Assembly (NCBI GenBank): GCA_014239155.1
Contig: JAAZZQ010000020.1
Location: 1-47,479, forward strand
Direction: 5' to 3'
DNA: 47,479 nt
From: Lachnospiraceae bacterium
GTDB taxonomy: Bacteria; Bacillota; Clostridia; Lachnospirales; Lachnospiraceae
The stretch's first letter is position 1. Each line of letters starts with the position of its first letter. The notes beneath the pieces were generated by a model. The model was not told the DNA's origin. It did not search any database and worked only from the letters and a program-made list of their open reading frames with translations. Made by a program: the position numbers and the translations under genes. Of the stretch, positions 25,398 to 34,411 are shown piece after piece.

Positions 25398-25787
25398 TTA
25401 TGAAACCACCACTGTCTTCTGTCCTGAATCAATAATATTCAGTGTGCCACCATAGCTACACACAGAAACGGCATCACCAGTTAGACAAGGCTTTCCTTCT
25501 GCTAAACAAATTGTCTGTGTTGGTATCCATGTCCCTGCCACCGCTGGAACACAAGGCTGTGGTGTCAGCACCCCCAACGCTGCTGCTGTCGCCGACGCCA
25601 CCTGTGGATTTGCTAGAGAAGAACACATGCCAAAGCTAGAAATATTGACATTTGGCGCACAATCCTGTATTGTCGCCACAGGTTTTCCCTCCGCTAACAC
25701 AGTTGTCTGTGATGTGACAGTAAGATTTGCGGGGGCTGTGCCAAATGGACACAATATCTTTGCCCCTGTAACTACAATCACATGCAT
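25398..25787 (-). CDS. PAAR-like spike tip protein (DUF4280)
   Basis: A 129-residue protein whose ATG overlaps the previous stop (TAATG) and has AAGGAGGATATTA before it. The sequence VVTGAKILCPFGTAPANLTV, with later MCSSLANPQVASATAAALG and GDAVSVCSYGGTLNI, is the DUF4280 PAAR-like family. Members cap the spike with a sharp, metal-stabilised cone. Several conserved cysteines (C-P-F-G, D-C-A-P, C-S-S-L) are in place. It is coupled to the envelope-module gene upstream and lies 65 bases before the sheath, so it bridges the two halves of the operon. Confidence 0.92.
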   Translation of the reverse strand: MHVIVVTGAKILCPFGTAPANLTVTSQTTVLAEGKPVATIQDCAPNVNISSFGMCSSLANPQVASATAAALGVLTPQPCVPAVAGTWIPTQTICLAEGKPCLTGDAVSVCSYGGTLNIIDSGQKTVVVS

Positions 25788-28540
25788 TAATATCCTCCTT
25801 CCCTAGAGCGTATTTGCCGCAATTCCAATAGTATTTCCTGCGATTTTTCGACTGCATCATCATTGACAAGCACTGTATAATCAGTACCAGAAATCTCAAA
25901 ACAATAACAGTCAAACTGCTCCTGAACAAAAGAATCTGGAAGATACAACACTCCAAAAAATTCCGCAGGACGTTTCATTTTTATTGTCTCACCTGTCTCA
26001 GTCTCCACTGTGTCAAGATATGCTGTAAACCGGAAAAACTGTCTGCCTTTTGACAATACAGTGCTCTTTTTTGTATCATTCCACACATATCGATATCCTA
26101 GATATGCCGCAAGTGTTTCTGCTGAAATATAAGAGTTTCCTCCCTGCTGTTCCACCGGAAAAACCATATTGAAATCAGACTGATTGAGTGCTGTCGCCAA
26201 TCCCCGCGCAAGCACTTGAATCGATTCTGTATCTGTTTCCTGCCCAAAACGCTCAAGCGCAATCAAAGCAGCCGCCAAATCCCCCTGATTTGATTCTGCC
26301 TGCGTCGTTGATATACTATTTTTAAACGACTCATCTCCCTGTAATTCGTCTTTACTTAATTCTGGCTGCGTTGTTGATAAACCATATAGCGCTACTAGTT
26401 CCTTTGATAAATTCCCTTCCATATCAAACAAAACATCAATCCCCAATATATCTGTAATAACTTGTTCTGCTCTGGAAGCGGATAACTCACCGGATAAACT
26501 TGCATTAATTGTGCTTTCAGAGAGGGCAGTTTCCATCTGATTCTGCAAATCTTCGTAGACTTTTATTCCCTCAAGTTCTGACTTCGCAAGAAGTTTTTGA
26601 TACACTTCCTTCGACGCCTCCTGCGCAAGCATAGACCCCTCGTTCATCATTTGGGTCAATAATTTCACATCGCTCTCTAACAGTTCTTGTGCTGTATCAC
26701 TTATATCTCCCTTTGCAATCAAGCGTAAAATCTCACTTTTACATGCCATAATATTTGCAGTCTGACTGTCCGAAGGCAAATTGGACTGGCAATCTGCAAT
26801 CGCCGCTTCCAGTCCGCTCAACTCTGCCTGTAAGTCTGCATTCTGTGTATTTTGAGGATTGTTCGCAAGTTTTTTCTCCAATGTTGCCTTCTTCTGAGTC
26901 AATTCTTGTAATTGCTCTGAAAACGCCGCCTGCGAGACATTAATTTTGTCATTAATTTCCGCAATTTTTGCATCAATCCTTTTGGCAGTGTCCAAATCTA
27001 AGTTATCAAGTGCTTGCAGCTTCTGCTCCTGCAAGTCTGCCCTCTGTTCATACAACAGTTCTTCTTTGCTCTGGCTGCCACTCTCCTCCTTCACATTCAA
27101 TAAAAGATTATTTAACCAGTCAATATAAGCTGTTACACTATTTTGATACTCCTGCTTGTAATCATCTATCTTAATGACTGTTTTAAACACAGATGCATCT
27201 TGTATTCTTGAGAACACATAATTTTGCGCTGCATCATTCTCCTGCCGTTCTACCTTTGCCTGTAACAAAAACTGTAATTCGCTTCGCGCTGCATCTGCCT
27301 CCGCCATATCTTCCCGCATCTTATTTTGCAAAGCGGCGTGGGATACATTCTGTGCAGATAGTGTGATATACTGCTGTGTTACGCCACTCGCCAATCTCTC
27401 ACTGTACCTTTTATCTGCTAAATCAATTAACGTGTTTAACAGGGTCAACTCCTCTTGTCTTTGTACAATTCTTCCACTGTTTATATTGTCAAGGTATTGC
27501 AGTTTTTGATTCTGCTCATCACATAGAAAATAATTTTTTCCCTCCGCATTCAATATCATCTCCATTGACAGTTCATACTCTGCTTCGGAAATAATTGTAT
27601 TTCCCTTTACAAGCATATTTCCTTGTGCCTCAGTCATACTCTCCCCAACTGCATATTGACTCTCCCCGACTGCTGCAAGAAGGTTGTCATCCAATTCCAA
27701 CTCTTCTTCCTCATCTTCCACATTTGCAACTGCGTCTTGTAAAGAGACAATCCCGCTGTTAATCATACTCAGCACAGCCGCCCTTCTTGCATTGTCTATC
27801 TTTTTCATCACGTTTAATACCATCTGCGTTTCTCGGTTGTCTGCACCACTTTCTGCCAATTCATTATAATACCCTTGCAATGCTTGTATCTGTGCATCAC
27901 ACTGGTCTGTCGCGTCTGACCGCACTTGCATTTTCCAAAAATTCTCCACAAGTTTTTGATTGCGCACCGCCGTCTTTGTGCTGCTTTTGGATTCCTGCAT
28001 AATGTCATACTGTAGTTTCAAAGCTTCCAGTTCTGGCATTAACTCCAGTTCGTACACACCCCTAATATCAAATATACAAACTTGTGCATTGGTCTTTAAA
28101 TCATAAGTAATTTTATCCGACTTTGTATGATGTGTAAAATAAAGTGCCTCTATCTCACTATCATCCACAATCTTTCCCGCTGCCGTAATATCTTTTATTG
28201 AGCCCGCATCACTGATATCCAACCACATTCCTCCCGCAAGTTCAGATTTGTAATACCACTTGTCTTGCCCAGAATCTGACGCAGACTCCAGTGCAATTGC
28301 ATAGATTTCCTCATTTAATGAATGCAGATAAATTAAGTGCGTTCCTATGGCAAGTGTCGCATTTTCTATTGTGCTCGGATCGATATGTACAGCCTCCTCC
28401 TTGCGAAAAAGCCCCGCGGAGGCTGTTCTTAATTGCAGCGCGGCAACCACTGACAACAAGATTACACACATAACAATTCTTGTATACTTTCTTTTGCGTT
28501 CGCTCTCGAAACACATTCTTAATTTTGCCAGATTTCTCAC
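25787..28540 (-). CDS. Membrane-anchored long coiled-coil protein with stalk domain
   Basis: A 917-residue protein starting at GTG 28540 (GGAAGG before it); ATG 28516 is an alternative. A hydrophobic signal or anchor (about 22-45, IVMCVILLSVVAALQLRTAS) suggests export. Residues about 180-700 are mostly coiled coil rich in Glu/Gln/Lys/Ala (ELTQKKATLEKKLANNPQNT, LYEQRADLQEQKLQALDNLD). Residues about 790-850 resemble a stalk domain (copper amine oxidase N-terminal-like): SYISAETLAAYLGYRYVWND then STVLSKGRQFFRF. Such domains are common on Clostridia surface proteins. It is translationally coupled to the PAAR-like gene. A long rod outside the membrane would suit a docking or guide structure for the particle, which is inference. 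Confidence 0.7.
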   Translation of the reverse strand: MRNLAKLRMCFESERKRKYTRIVMCVILLSVVAALQLRTASAGLFRKEEAVHIDPSTIENATLAIGTHLIYLHSLNEEIYAIALESASDSGQDKWYYKSELAGGMWLDISDAGSIKDITAAGKIVDDSEIEALYFTHHTKSDKITYDLKTNAQVCIFDIRGVYELELMPELEALKLQYDIMQESKSSTKTAVRNQKLVENFWKMQVRSDATDQCDAQIQALQGYYNELAESGADNRETQMVLNVMKKIDNARRAAVLSMINSGIVSLQDAVANVEDEEEELELDDNLLAAVGESQYAVGESMTEAQGNMLVKGNTIISEAEYELSMEMILNAEGKNYFLCDEQNQKLQYLDNINSGRIVQRQEELTLLNTLIDLADKRYSERLASGVTQQYITLSAQNVSHAALQNKMREDMAEADAARSELQFLLQAKVERQENDAAQNYVFSRIQDASVFKTVIKIDDYKQEYQNSVTAYIDWLNNLLLNVKEESGSQSKEELLYEQRADLQEQKLQALDNLDLDTAKRIDAKIAEINDKINVSQAAFSEQLQELTQKKATLEKKLANNPQNTQNADLQAELSGLEAAIADCQSNLPSDSQTANIMACKSEILRLIAKGDISDTAQELLESDVKLLTQMMNEGSMLAQEASKEVYQKLLAKSELEGIKVYEDLQNQMETALSESTINASLSGELSASRAEQVITDILGIDVLFDMEGNLSKELVALYGLSTTQPELSKDELQGDESFKNSISTTQAESNQGDLAAALIALERFGQETDTESIQVLARGLATALNQSDFNMVFPVEQQGGNSYISAETLAAYLGYRYVWNDTKKSTVLSKGRQFFRFTAYLDTVETETGETIKMKRPAEFFGVLYLPDSFVQEQFDCYCFEISGTDYTVLVNDDAVEKSQEILLELRQIRSREGGY

Positions 28541-28554
28541 CTGCCTTCCACCAC

Positions 28555-30612
28555 TTATTCCTCTTCTACTGTTATCGAAGCCGTAGCCGCCACAAAACTT
28601 CCGCAGTATAACAGTTGTTCTGCTGTATTATAAAACACTACTCGCAGTTGGGATACATCGCCAACCAAAAGAGAAAGATATCGAAATTCCTCGTGAATTG
28701 GTATCAATGCATCTCCAAAAATGTTACCCCCATCTCTATTTTCCAAACGATAATACGCAATCGGTTCCCCGCTTTTGGGATATAGAGAAAGAGTGACCAA
28801 ACCAGTACTATCCTCCAAATGATAGGTGTATGTAGCAACTGTTTGCGCTGTCTTTTCTTGTATCAGTGTATATCCACCCTTAATGTCCAACACATCTTGA
28901 TACACTGATGCATCAATCTCACAGACGTCTATTAGTTCTTGTTCATTGTACAGATAAAGTTTTACATTTTGTGTCTTGTCAAGATTGAGCGCCAAGTGTT
29001 CTAGTACTTGCTTCACTTGTGTTTTATCGCCAATCTGTTCTTCATTTACATACAATGCAAAATGCGTAATTTCCATAGTATTATCCGCAAAATAATTTTC
29101 TGGAATGCTGACGCCCAATCGAAACAGATTATCCTCCACCGCATATTCAATATAGTAATATGCCTTGCCTTTCACTTCCTCTGCCAAAAAGCTGTTTCCT
29201 CCCTGAGCAACTTTCATATTAATATCTGTGCCCTCCAGAAACGCTGTGATGCCCCCACAAGTCAATCTATCATAGGCATACAAAAGTTTACTGTACTCTC
29301 CCAAAAGTTCTAGCGTTGCCAACTCCTGTTCTTCATACTCCTGCTGCATACCTGAGAGTTCCTCATAATCAAAACTTCCAAGCCTATTTAACTCTGTACT
29401 TTTTCCCAAATCCTCTTCCAGTTCATCACATGTTTGTATTGCGTCCATATATACAAGTTGTGCCGTTTTTAATGTCTCAAAATCATTTCGTACTGTCTGC
29501 GTAAGCTCCTCTTTTGCAGACTGTTGTTCTCGCACTGCATCTGCATATTCCAATGCGCCAGAATACAACGCATATGGGTCATCTTCCACATAACGAGAAC
29601 CCGCTACAGCCCCTTTAAACCACTCCTTATTGATTCGGATAAACAAAATTCGGATACTCCCATTCCACGGCGCGTCAATATCTTCCAACATCTGATTGTA
29701 TGCTTTCTTAAAGATAGAACTGTCAATTGTCTCTCCGTTTAGTGCCTGTTGAAGATATGGTTCTATACCATTCATCTTATCTCCATACTGATTGCGCATC
29801 ATACGCTTCATCATATTTAAACTTTCAAGAGATAGTGCTGTCTCAAGCTTTGTCTCGTAATACTTCTGGTCATTATTTAAAGTATATGTCACAAGCGAAT
29901 CCAACACGCTGCGCGGAATATCAGCCTCCACAAAAGGATTGAGAAATGTATATCCAGAACTGACATCGAGATGAATCAGTTTTGAAAGCTGACCTTTCTT
30001 ATTTTCAAAAGTTCGCATTTGCAGTGATATATCAGTGGTCAACCTGCTTACCTTTTTCTCCAATCGCTCTACATCAGCCTTTGATGCCTCCCCGGAAATT
30101 AGTCTAATTTGATTTCGTTTTAAAGCCTCCTTTGCCGCCTCCAAACTTCGTTCATAAAATTGAATCTTTTCCTGACAAATATAAACCTCTGTAAAAAGAA
30201 TAGATACTTTCTCCTTTCCAGCAAGCAATTCATCTTGCAGTTGGTGTTTTAATTCATTTATTACACATGTAATCTGTAGTGGCTTGTACTGCCACTCATA
30301 CTCGTTAGCCAATGTTGGCTTTTGTGGAAACTTAAATGAGAGCAATGGTGTCCAGCGAAAAGTTGCCATATTTTTCTTTTTCATTTTAATCGACTTAACT
30401 GCGGTGGCGTACTTTATCTCCTGAATCTCAATTTTATTCTGAATTTTCCTTAGATTTACTGAATTGGCAGCAGCCAAACTCTGCGCTTTTGTCAAAGATA
30501 ATTTTTGGACCGCCTCAACGCGTATAGGGCAAACACACAAGACAGACTGTACCAGCAGCACAAAAAACAGAATCCAAAATACTTTTTTTCTGATTTTATC
30601 CTGAAAACGCAT
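28555..30612 (-). CDS. Secreted TolC-like coiled-coil protein
   Basis: A 685-residue protein. ATG 30612 is preferred, with GGAGG ten bases upstream; a GTG at 30621 falls on the site itself. Residues 1-33 are a signal peptide (VFWILFFVLLVQSVLCV). KLSLTKAQSLAAANSVNLRK followed by alternating helices up to residue about 470 recalls the outer-membrane-efflux/TolC fold, a family also found in Clostridia that have no outer membrane. The C-terminal 200 residues are beta-rich (VAQGGNSFLAEEVKGKAYYY and on). The start overlaps the end of the MORN gene. The function in a Gram-positive is unknown. It may build a hollow or rod-like periplasm-level structure with the 917-residue partner. Confidence 0.65.
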   Translation of the reverse strand: MRFQDKIRKKVFWILFFVLLVQSVLCVCPIRVEAVQKLSLTKAQSLAAANSVNLRKIQNKIEIQEIKYATAVKSIKMKKKNMATFRWTPLLSFKFPQKPTLANEYEWQYKPLQITCVINELKHQLQDELLAGKEKVSILFTEVYICQEKIQFYERSLEAAKEALKRNQIRLISGEASKADVERLEKKVSRLTTDISLQMRTFENKKGQLSKLIHLDVSSGYTFLNPFVEADIPRSVLDSLVTYTLNNDQKYYETKLETALSLESLNMMKRMMRNQYGDKMNGIEPYLQQALNGETIDSSIFKKAYNQMLEDIDAPWNGSIRILFIRINKEWFKGAVAGSRYVEDDPYALYSGALEYADAVREQQSAKEELTQTVRNDFETLKTAQLVYMDAIQTCDELEEDLGKSTELNRLGSFDYEELSGMQQEYEEQELATLELLGEYSKLLYAYDRLTCGGITAFLEGTDINMKVAQGGNSFLAEEVKGKAYYYIEYAVEDNLFRLGVSIPENYFADNTMEITHFALYVNEEQIGDKTQVKQVLEHLALNLDKTQNVKLYLYNEQELIDVCEIDASVYQDVLDIKGGYTLIQEKTAQTVATYTYHLEDSTGLVTLSLYPKSGEPIAYYRLENRDGGNIFGDALIPIHEEFRYLSLLVGDVSQLRVVFYNTAEQLLYCGSFVAATASITVEEE

Positions 30613-30617
30613 GCACT

Positions 30618-31718
30618 TCACTCCTCCATCCGATAAAAGTCAAAACCTGCATCCTTGTCCTTACAAAAAAACGTATACAAAATTCCTTCCTTGTCATACA
30701 CATAAATATATGCTTGATAGCTCTTATCAAAATCTCTAACCTCTGTCACATCAGAAAATATTTTTTTGCTCTCAAAATCTGCCTTTCCATAAAGCACAGT
30801 ATCTCCTAACATCTCACAACATATATTTAGAACAATCTTATCTTCTGGGGATAAATAAGTATTTCCCTGATAGACAGGCGCACCCAATTCCTGCGTAAGC
30901 TGCGAAATTTGATTTAACATGTTTCCTTCTAGGCAGATTTGCGGTTTTAGCACATACAATCCAGAAATCCGAAATACTTCCTCTAACGCATCACGTCTGT
31001 CCGTGCCAAAGTACACCGCGTCGATTTCTTTCATATGGACACAAGCTATCTGATCTCCTGTGTAAACTTCTCGCTCTCCCAAATAAATTTCAGTAGTCTC
31101 CGCCGCACTTTTTCCAAGAAACTCCTGATAAAAAATTGTGCCCTCCTGAAAAAAACCTTGATATATTTTGTCTTGTGTTGTATTGTATAGTATCCCTTTT
31201 CCTTGCATAAAACCCTTTTCAAAACTTCCCTCATACCAGAGCGTGCCATCTACATGATATAGTTTTCCTAAACCATTGTATAAATTATCCTGAAACATTC
31301 CTTCATACACAAGTTGCGCATTCTCGTTATAATACTTTCCTGTACCGTTGTATGCATTGGCATCAAAGTCTCCCTCATACACTCTATTTCCCTGTGCATC
31401 ATACAAAGTTCCTTTTCCCTTTACCATACCATTTTCTACATCACCAATATATGCTGTATAACCAGATTTTCCAAGAATCTTCACCTTTCCTGTAACAAAT
31501 TTAAGGGAGAGTGCATTATAGCGATATGTTCTATATATTGTATCCTTTTGAAAAAGTTTTGCAGGTTTTATACTCCACAGCAGCCATACACAACATACAA
31601 TCATAAGAATCTCTAGCGCCATAGCAAGTTTTCTGCTAATCTCCCAGAAGAAAAAAGTACAATAATCTTTGTCGTCTTTGGGTCTCATGTCAAAAAAGCG
31701 CACCAGAAATTCTTTCAT
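30618..31718 (-). CDS. Membrane-anchored MORN-repeat protein
   Basis: A 366-residue protein from ATG 31718 (GGAGG, nine-base spacing). One transmembrane helix at about 35-52 (MALEILMIVCCVWLLW). From about 88 to 200 there are five MORN-type repeats: YIGDVENGMVKGKGTLYD, YEGDFDANAYNGTGKYYN, YEGMFQDNLYNGLGKLYH, YEGSFEKGFMQGKGILYN and a partial YQGFFQEG. MORN repeats form extended beta-hairpin arrays that bind proteins or lipids. The C-terminal 160 residues (IACVHMKEIDAVYFGTDRRD and on) are an unrecognised domain. With a single anchor, the repeat part is probably outside the cytoplasmic membrane. It could be a platform that contacts the TolC-like and coiled-coil proteins. Confidence 0.8.
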   Translation of the reverse strand: MKEFLVRFFDMRPKDDKDYCTFFFWEISRKLAMALEILMIVCCVWLLWSIKPAKLFQKDTIYRTYRYNALSLKFVTGKVKILGKSGYTAYIGDVENGMVKGKGTLYDAQGNRVYEGDFDANAYNGTGKYYNENAQLVYEGMFQDNLYNGLGKLYHVDGTLWYEGSFEKGFMQGKGILYNTTQDKIYQGFFQEGTIFYQEFLGKSAAETTEIYLGEREVYTGDQIACVHMKEIDAVYFGTDRRDALEEVFRISGLYVLKPQICLEGNMLNQISQLTQELGAPVYQGNTYLSPEDKIVLNICCEMLGDTVLYGKADFESKKIFSDVTEVRDFDKSYQAYIYVYDKEGILYTFFCKDKDAGFDFYRMEE

Positions 31719-31744
31719 GTTCGCTTTCCTCCCTCACATATACA

Positions 31745-34393
31745 CTATCTACAGAACAATTCATAATGACTATCCTTGTCCTCTCCTTTATTTAGCCGCT
31801 TGTCACAGGCAAACACATACCATTTGGCAATACCATCATCGGGGCATTCTCGAACAATGTTCGTAAAAGCGTTTCTCGCGGAATATAAGTCGTCGCTATA
31901 ATACAGTTCCAGCGCATGTTCAAAACACTGTTTATTTTTCAATTTTCCAAGTTTCTGCATCTGCGAGCACGCATCCAAAATTTCATATAGCCAGAATCGG
32001 CTCTTTTCATCAGCGGAAGTCACATAGCCAATACGTCGTCCTTTCACTTGTGTGCATACCTGCTGCCAAGTCTGTTCTGTCACAACAACCCGCGCGCCAC
32101 TATACTTGAGTTCATCAATATAACGGCTCAATATATCCATCTCTATTGATGTCACATAGGGATACACCTGTTTACTGCCGCCTGCAAGCCCACAGCGAAA
32201 CTGATCAGTATGTAACAAAATAAAAGGATTGGTATCATAAGCATCCTCAATCTGTTGCAGCAATTCCTCCATACAGTCAATACTGTATCGAACTGCGGTC
32301 AATGCACTTTGCTCCTCCCCTTGAAAAATCACTTTAACATTTTCCAGATTGCTTCCATTCTGCAAAAAAACTGCCTGATTGGATTCTTTTTGTGAGAACA
32401 ACAGTTCCATTAGTTGATTTACATACTGGACATATTGTCTTTGCAATTTTCCAGTAAGCAATGTGTCTTTATCAATTACTGAAATCATACCTAAAGTCGC
32501 CGCCATTTGTACTGTCTCGCCAATTTGAATATCCTGTAGTTTCTCTTTGCCAAACAACTGTTCAAAATTCTGTGGCGCATACTGGTCAAGATATTCAATT
32601 GTCTCTTCTGTCTTGTACTTTTGCCGCTGCAAGTTCCTGCACATGCGTTCTAGCCCCAGCCACATTAATCCAAACTCATTATTTGGTGCCTTTCTGCTGT
32701 CAACAGCATACTCTCCGCGGGATACCCGCTCCATTGCAGCGCACAACATCCCAATATTTCTCCACTTCCATCGCAGGAAAAACGCCAATACAAGCATAAT
32801 TAGCAGCCAGCCAACAACTGCCACAATATAAAAAATATCTTCTACTTCCTGATGTGTACTCATCCCATATAACGGCACGCGCGACAGCAAACAGACCTGC
32901 TGTTTTTTATCCCCAACCTTTGAGACTGCCATCGCATAAGAAATTCCATTTACCTTGTCAATAAACTTATGTGTATCCTTTGGAAGCATCTCCATCGTAA
33001 TACAATCTCGAATCCTTTCAAGTGTTAACGCATCATAAAATGTATCCGCCCGTCTGCCATAGGATGCTTCCTCCGCATAGAGAAAGACAAGATGGTCCTG
33101 ATTCATACAGATAAGCTCCTCCCTCATATAAAAGGGCTGACTTTCATTTCCCATCACATTTCCCGAAAAAATTTCTTCTACCGATTTTTGCTGCCCTGAG
33201 GCCTCGTAATCCTCATACTCAAGTGTCCCTCTTACCGATTTTATCGCCGCAATCAACTTTTCTTTCTGAATATTCATACAAGTGTCTGCCAGAAATTTTT
33301 GTTGCTCTTGCTGCTCCGCAACCTCATGCAGCCAAATACCTGCAATTGTCACCGCTAACCAAATTCCCGTAAATCCTGCCAACGCTGCCATTGTCTGATA
33401 CAAAAGTCTTCGTCTCCTCCACACCAGACGCCGAAACAGTTCCAATAAAATCCAGACAATCAAATAAATCAAGGTATATAAAAGCAACGGAAACCACAAA
33501 CACTTTACCTTTTCCCGAATGCCAAGTGCCATACAGTTAAGCACACGCATGGTCTCCTCACCCAATCCCACAAGTAAAAGTTCATCTTTATTGTTCTGGG
33601 ACACTTTTAATATGGCACTATTTTGTGCGCTCTCAGAATATTGAATATTCCATACAGCTCCCATTTTCTCAAACGTATAACTATTAAGACCATTTTCAAA
33701 TAAATAAATAATATCCTCGCTGCCCTTTATCTGATAATACAATCCATTTTTATCAGCGAGGAAAAAGACAACGTCTTCTATCTCGCGCCGCTGCATTATA
33801 CCATTTTCAGTAATAAAATAAATGTGGTTGTCCTGAGACAATGTGTACATGCCATTTTTTCCCCAACAGATAGTAGTTGGTATAAAATCTGTTTCAAGGC
33901 GCACCTGCCTCTCCATATCACCCTCACCAATGTACAACAAAATATTCTCTGTCTGTTGGTCAACGCCTGTCACATAGAGAATACCTTCCCGTACCTGAAA
34001 ATCTGTCAAGGTCACATCCTCTGCAATAGATTTTTTCCAGATACGTTGAAAATGGTTTTTTCCTTCTGCTTTCTCCCATATGCTAAACCACTGTATTCCA
34101 TCTTGATACCACATCTGTGCAAGGTAGAGTGTCTTCTTTTCATATTGGCAAAAAAGTTGCATCTCCCTTGCCTCACTCCTGCACCGAAACATCTGCTGCG
34201 GCGTCCCATTAGAGTCCAAGCGATAGATATAAACGCCTGTTCTATTTTCTCCTGCTGCATAAATATTTCCTTCGGAATCCCTTGTAATATCCTCCACAAT
34301 AAAATTATTGGAAGGCAGATACAACCGGACCACCAAGGCACCAATACCCATATAAATAATAATTGTAATCAATATTTTGATTTTGCCCTTCAA
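31745..34393 (-). CDS. Multi-pass receptor: extracellular sensor, HAMP and degenerate cyclase domain
   Basis: An 882-residue protein starting at TTG 34393 behind AGGAGAGG. Transmembrane segments lie at about 7-25, 290-312, 325-347 and 505-527. Residues 30-280 are beta-propeller-like (EDITRDSEGNIYAAGENRTG). Residues 350-500 form a second extracellular, Cache-like, part. A HAMP-type linker follows (ERVSRGEYAVDS). The cytoplasmic C-terminus resembles class III nucleotide cyclases (ETVQMAATLGMISVIDKDTL, LHTDQFRCGLAGGSKQVYPY, SGARVVVTEQTWQQV). The metal-binding Asp expected after the ATLGMISV strand is absent, so it is probably a pseudo-cyclase. The end has TPR-like helices. In this operon it may relay an outside signal to the particle or to the kinase-like neighbour. 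Confidence 0.7.
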   Translation of the reverse strand: MKGKIKILITIIIYMGIGALVVRLYLPSNNFIVEDITRDSEGNIYAAGENRTGVYIYRLDSNGTPQQMFRCRSEAREMQLFCQYEKKTLYLAQMWYQDGIQWFSIWEKAEGKNHFQRIWKKSIAEDVTLTDFQVREGILYVTGVDQQTENILLYIGEGDMERQVRLETDFIPTTICWGKNGMYTLSQDNHIYFITENGIMQRREIEDVVFFLADKNGLYYQIKGSEDIIYLFENGLNSYTFEKMGAVWNIQYSESAQNSAILKVSQNNKDELLLVGLGEETMRVLNCMALGIREKVKCLWFPLLLYTLIYLIVWILLELFRRLVWRRRRLLYQTMAALAGFTGIWLAVTIAGIWLHEVAEQQEQQKFLADTCMNIQKEKLIAAIKSVRGTLEYEDYEASGQQKSVEEIFSGNVMGNESQPFYMREELICMNQDHLVFLYAEEASYGRRADTFYDALTLERIRDCITMEMLPKDTHKFIDKVNGISYAMAVSKVGDKKQQVCLLSRVPLYGMSTHQEVEDIFYIVAVVGWLLIMLVLAFFLRWKWRNIGMLCAAMERVSRGEYAVDSRKAPNNEFGLMWLGLERMCRNLQRQKYKTEETIEYLDQYAPQNFEQLFGKEKLQDIQIGETVQMAATLGMISVIDKDTLLTGKLQRQYVQYVNQLMELLFSQKESNQAVFLQNGSNLENVKVIFQGEEQSALTAVRYSIDCMEELLQQIEDAYDTNPFILLHTDQFRCGLAGGSKQVYPYVTSIEMDILSRYIDELKYSGARVVVTEQTWQQVCTQVKGRRIGYVTSADEKSRFWLYEILDACSQMQKLGKLKNKQCFEHALELYYSDDLYSARNAFTNIVRECPDDGIAKWYVFACDKRLNKGEDKDSHYELFCR

Positions 34394-34411
34394 TAATCCT
34401 CTCCTATCATT

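Noticed and set aside
7595-25787. Prophage or phage-like bacteriocin locus
   Set aside because: There is no capsid, portal, terminase, integrase, holin or endolysin, and Pvc16/DUF4255, Afp11/12-type J-like proteins, an AAA+ ATPase and DUF4157 point to an eCIS.
28555-30612. A true outer-membrane efflux channel, implying a Gram-negative host
   Set aside because: All other features are Gram-positive-like and TolC-like helical proteins also occur in Clostridia, so it is not used as evidence for an outer membrane.
33824-34396. A 190-residue plus-strand reading frame
   Set aside because: It is antisense to the receptor gene, Cys/His-rich in a way typical of reversed coding sequence, with no supporting start site.
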